Source of the DNA: Rickettsiaceae bacterium
Lineage (GTDB): Bacteria; Pseudomonadota; Alphaproteobacteria; Rickettsiales; Rickettsiaceae
Reading direction: 5' to 3'
Assembly: GCA_021741085.1 (NCBI GenBank)
Contig: JAIOYM010000062.1
Span: 1-6,158 of the forward strand
DNA length: 6,158 nt
Below, piece by piece: positions 6,158-6,158 of the stretch (position 1 is its first letter; the number at the start of each line of letters is the position of its first letter). The notes under the pieces were generated by a model. The model searched no databases. It was not told the DNA's origin and worked only from the letters and a program-made list of their open reading frames with translations. A program made the translations under genes and the position numbers.

Positions 6158-6158
6158 C

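Noticed and set aside
1..6158. Possible CRISPR array, tRNA, JUMPstart/ops element or insertion sequence
   Set aside because: I saw no regularly spaced repeats, no tRNA-like cloverleaf sequence, no GGCGGTAG ops core (only partial GGCGGTT matches inside genes) and no transposase motifs.

Overview
The window is a 6.2-kb stretch of an AT-rich bacterial polysaccharide (O-antigen or capsule type) biosynthesis locus. All seven recognisable genes lie on the + strand, and all look like sugar-tailoring or nucleotide-sugar-modifying enzymes: four SAM-dependent methyltransferases, a zinc-type medium-chain dehydrogenase, a WbuC-family cupin and a short-chain dehydrogenase. No glycosyltransferase, flippase, polymerase, transposase or RNA gene is recognisable. 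The low G+C (hand counts of single lines range from about 18% to 47%), the Gram-negative-type WbuC cupin and the tight gene packing suggest a horizontally acquired surface-polysaccharide island in a Gram-negative bacterium. The species cannot be named from this sequence.

Layout: (1) 1-273, the 3' end of a class I methyltransferase cut by the left edge. (2) 280-1332, an alcohol-dehydrogenase-like MDR enzyme without the structural-zinc cysteines. (3) 1329-2540, a sugar C-methyltransferase-like protein with a zinc-binding N-terminus and an unusual SAM-binding region. (4) 2543-3070, a WbuC-family cupin. (5) 3067-3801, an SDR oxidoreductase with an atypical active-site context. (6) 3840-5087, a second C-methyltransferase with the canonical motifs of the TylC3/NovU/TcaB9 group. 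(7) 5169-6005, a TylF/MycF-type O-methyltransferase. Genes 1 to 5 are separated by gaps of at most 6 bp or overlap by 4 bp (GTGA or ATGA), which indicates one translationally coupled transcript. Genes 5 and 6 are 38 bp apart, with a possible 11-codon bridging ORF between them. An 81-bp AT-rich spacer separates gene 7.

Working model (inference): the two oxidoreductases interconvert keto and hydroxyl groups on a nucleotide-activated sugar. One or both C-methyltransferases add a methyl branch next to a keto group, and gene 7 (with gene 1) O-methylates the product or a neighbouring hydroxyl. The outcome would be a branched and methylated deoxysugar on a surface glycan. The substrate and the order of steps cannot be read from the sequence.

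The last ~95 bases (6065-6158) are clearly richer in G+C (about 46% by hand count) than gene 7 and contain no identifiable gene. A 30-codon minus-strand reading frame runs off the right edge there, which may mark a junction with different DNA.
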